Of a stretch of DNA of 5,607 bases, positions 5,369 through 5,607 are shown in pieces. The stretch spans positions 1 to 5,607 of the forward strand of contig CAZXCK010000208.1 of the NCBI GenBank assembly GCA_964639225.1. Direction: 5' to 3'. Source of the stretch: CAZXCK01 sp964639225 (lineage in GTDB: Bacteria; Chloroflexota; Anaerolineae; Aggregatilineales; Phototrophicaceae). The position numbers and the translations under genes are program-made. Below the pieces are notes generated by a model. It saw only the letters and a program-made list of their open reading frames with translations. It did no database searches and had not been told where the DNA came from. The first letter of the stretch is position 1. Every line of letters begins with the position of its first letter.

Positions 5369-5472
5369 TGCCGGCGTCGGTGGATGGCGATGGTGGCAGC
5401 AACAGATAACACGAGTGTAGCACAAAAGTTCGGATTGCGGGGTTAGCGGTCGGTGAGGGTGTGGGCGGTCGC

Positions 5473-5492
5473 GGACAACGCAGGCGTTGTCC
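5473..5492. repeat. Perfect 9-bp palindrome, REP-like intergenic element
   Basis: GGACAACGC (5473-5481) and GCGTTGTCC (5484-5492) are exact complements around the 2-nt centre AG, followed by CTACGGGG. Short palindromes of this kind followed by CCCTAC are, as I recall, dispersed in many copies between genes in Chloroflexota and some other phyla. Copy number in this genome cannot be seen from one window. Confidence 0.6.
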
Positions 5493-5527
5493 CTACGGGG
5501 TGTGAGGGGCGATTGTTTTGACGTGGT

Positions 5528-5570
5528 GGGTATGGAGGGTGGGTGTGTCGGGCGGGTGGAGTCGGGCGGG
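5528..5570 (+). repeat. Degenerate 13-14 bp tandem units with seven GGG tracts; predicted G-quadruplex
   Basis: GGG tracts start at 5528, 5537, 5541, 5550, 5554, 5564 and 5568, so the steps are 9, 4, 9, 4, 10, 4. The sequence splits into units GGGTATGGAGGGT, GGGTGTGTCGGGC and GGGTGGAGTCGGGC plus a last GGGC. All loops are 7 nt or shorter, so the classical G3 quadruplex rule is met in more than one register. Confidence 0.65.
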
Positions 5571-5607
5571 CTGATGCAGATCAAGTATTTAGAGCGGAGT
5601 AAAGGGG

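Larger units (their letters stand above)
5222..5607. other. Gene-free stretch with several repeat and structure motifs
   Basis: I see no credible gene in these 386 nt. The left part (5222-5420) is moderately AT-rich and should contain the promoter of the CsbD gene, but I could not assign -35 and -10 boxes. The middle and right parts become strongly G-rich on the plus strand and hold a direct-repeat/hairpin element, a perfect palindrome and an array of GGG tracts. The final bases (TAAAGGGG) look like a Shine-Dalgarno near the edge, so a plus-strand gene may begin just outside. Confidence 0.6.

Noticed and set aside
5303..5584. A 93-codon minus-strand frame rich in Pro, Thr and His
   Set aside because: It runs through the REP-like palindrome and the GGG array, so the product is low-complexity translation of repeats. 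It has no ribosome-binding site.
1..5607. Search for CRISPR arrays, tRNAs, insertion sequences, toxin-antitoxin or defence genes
   Set aside because: No regularly spaced long repeats, cloverleaf sequence, transposase motifs or recognisable defence domains were seen on either strand.

Overview
The window looks like chromosomal DNA of a GC-rich bacterium. My best guess is a Chloroflexota (Anaerolineae-like) genome. This rests on the general style of the proteins, the pairing of a DUF4230 protein with otherwise housekeeping genes, and a short perfect palindrome of a dispersed intergenic type; no rRNA or marker gene fixes the taxon. There are no tRNA or rRNA genes, transposases or CRISPR arrays.

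Layout. (a) Positions 1-386, minus strand: two tiny, very hydrophobic membrane proteins in visibly AT-richer DNA. The first is complete (56 aa). The second starts at 196 and runs off the left edge. Their junction carries a 10-bp direct repeat that places a TGATG stop/start overlap twice, with a six-codon mini-ORF between. (b) Positions 387-539: intergenic, no convincing terminator or promoter. (c) Positions 540-2815, minus strand: a tight three-gene operon read right to left, an unrecognised 281-aa protein, a class I SAM methyltransferase (ATGA overlap), and a membrane-anchored DUF4230 protein (9-nt gap). (d) Positions 2816-3066: divergent intergenic region with a plausible minus-strand promoter and a leader dyad on the plus side. 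(e) Positions 3067-4894, plus strand: a divergent ketopantoate-reductase-like protein with a C-terminal hydrophobic segment, then type I methionine aminopeptidase (map), ended by a strong hairpin. (f) Positions 4979-5194, minus strand: a CsbD-family stress protein converging on that hairpin. (g) Positions 5222-5607: gene-free, containing a 12-bp direct repeat with an associated hairpin, a REP-like palindrome, and a run of seven GGG tracts arranged as degenerate 13-14 bp units, which should be able to form a G-quadruplex.

How the genes work together: the plus operon joins a cytoplasmic maturation enzyme (N-terminal Met removal) to a redox-type Rossmann protein of uncertain substrate, with no obvious shared pathway. 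The minus operon is of unknown role. CsbD is a stand-alone stress-type gene. Most of the window is ordinary. The parts most worth a second look are the small-protein junction at 189-218, the KPR-like protein that lacks the usual catalytic residues and has gained a membrane tail, and the G-rich array near the right edge.
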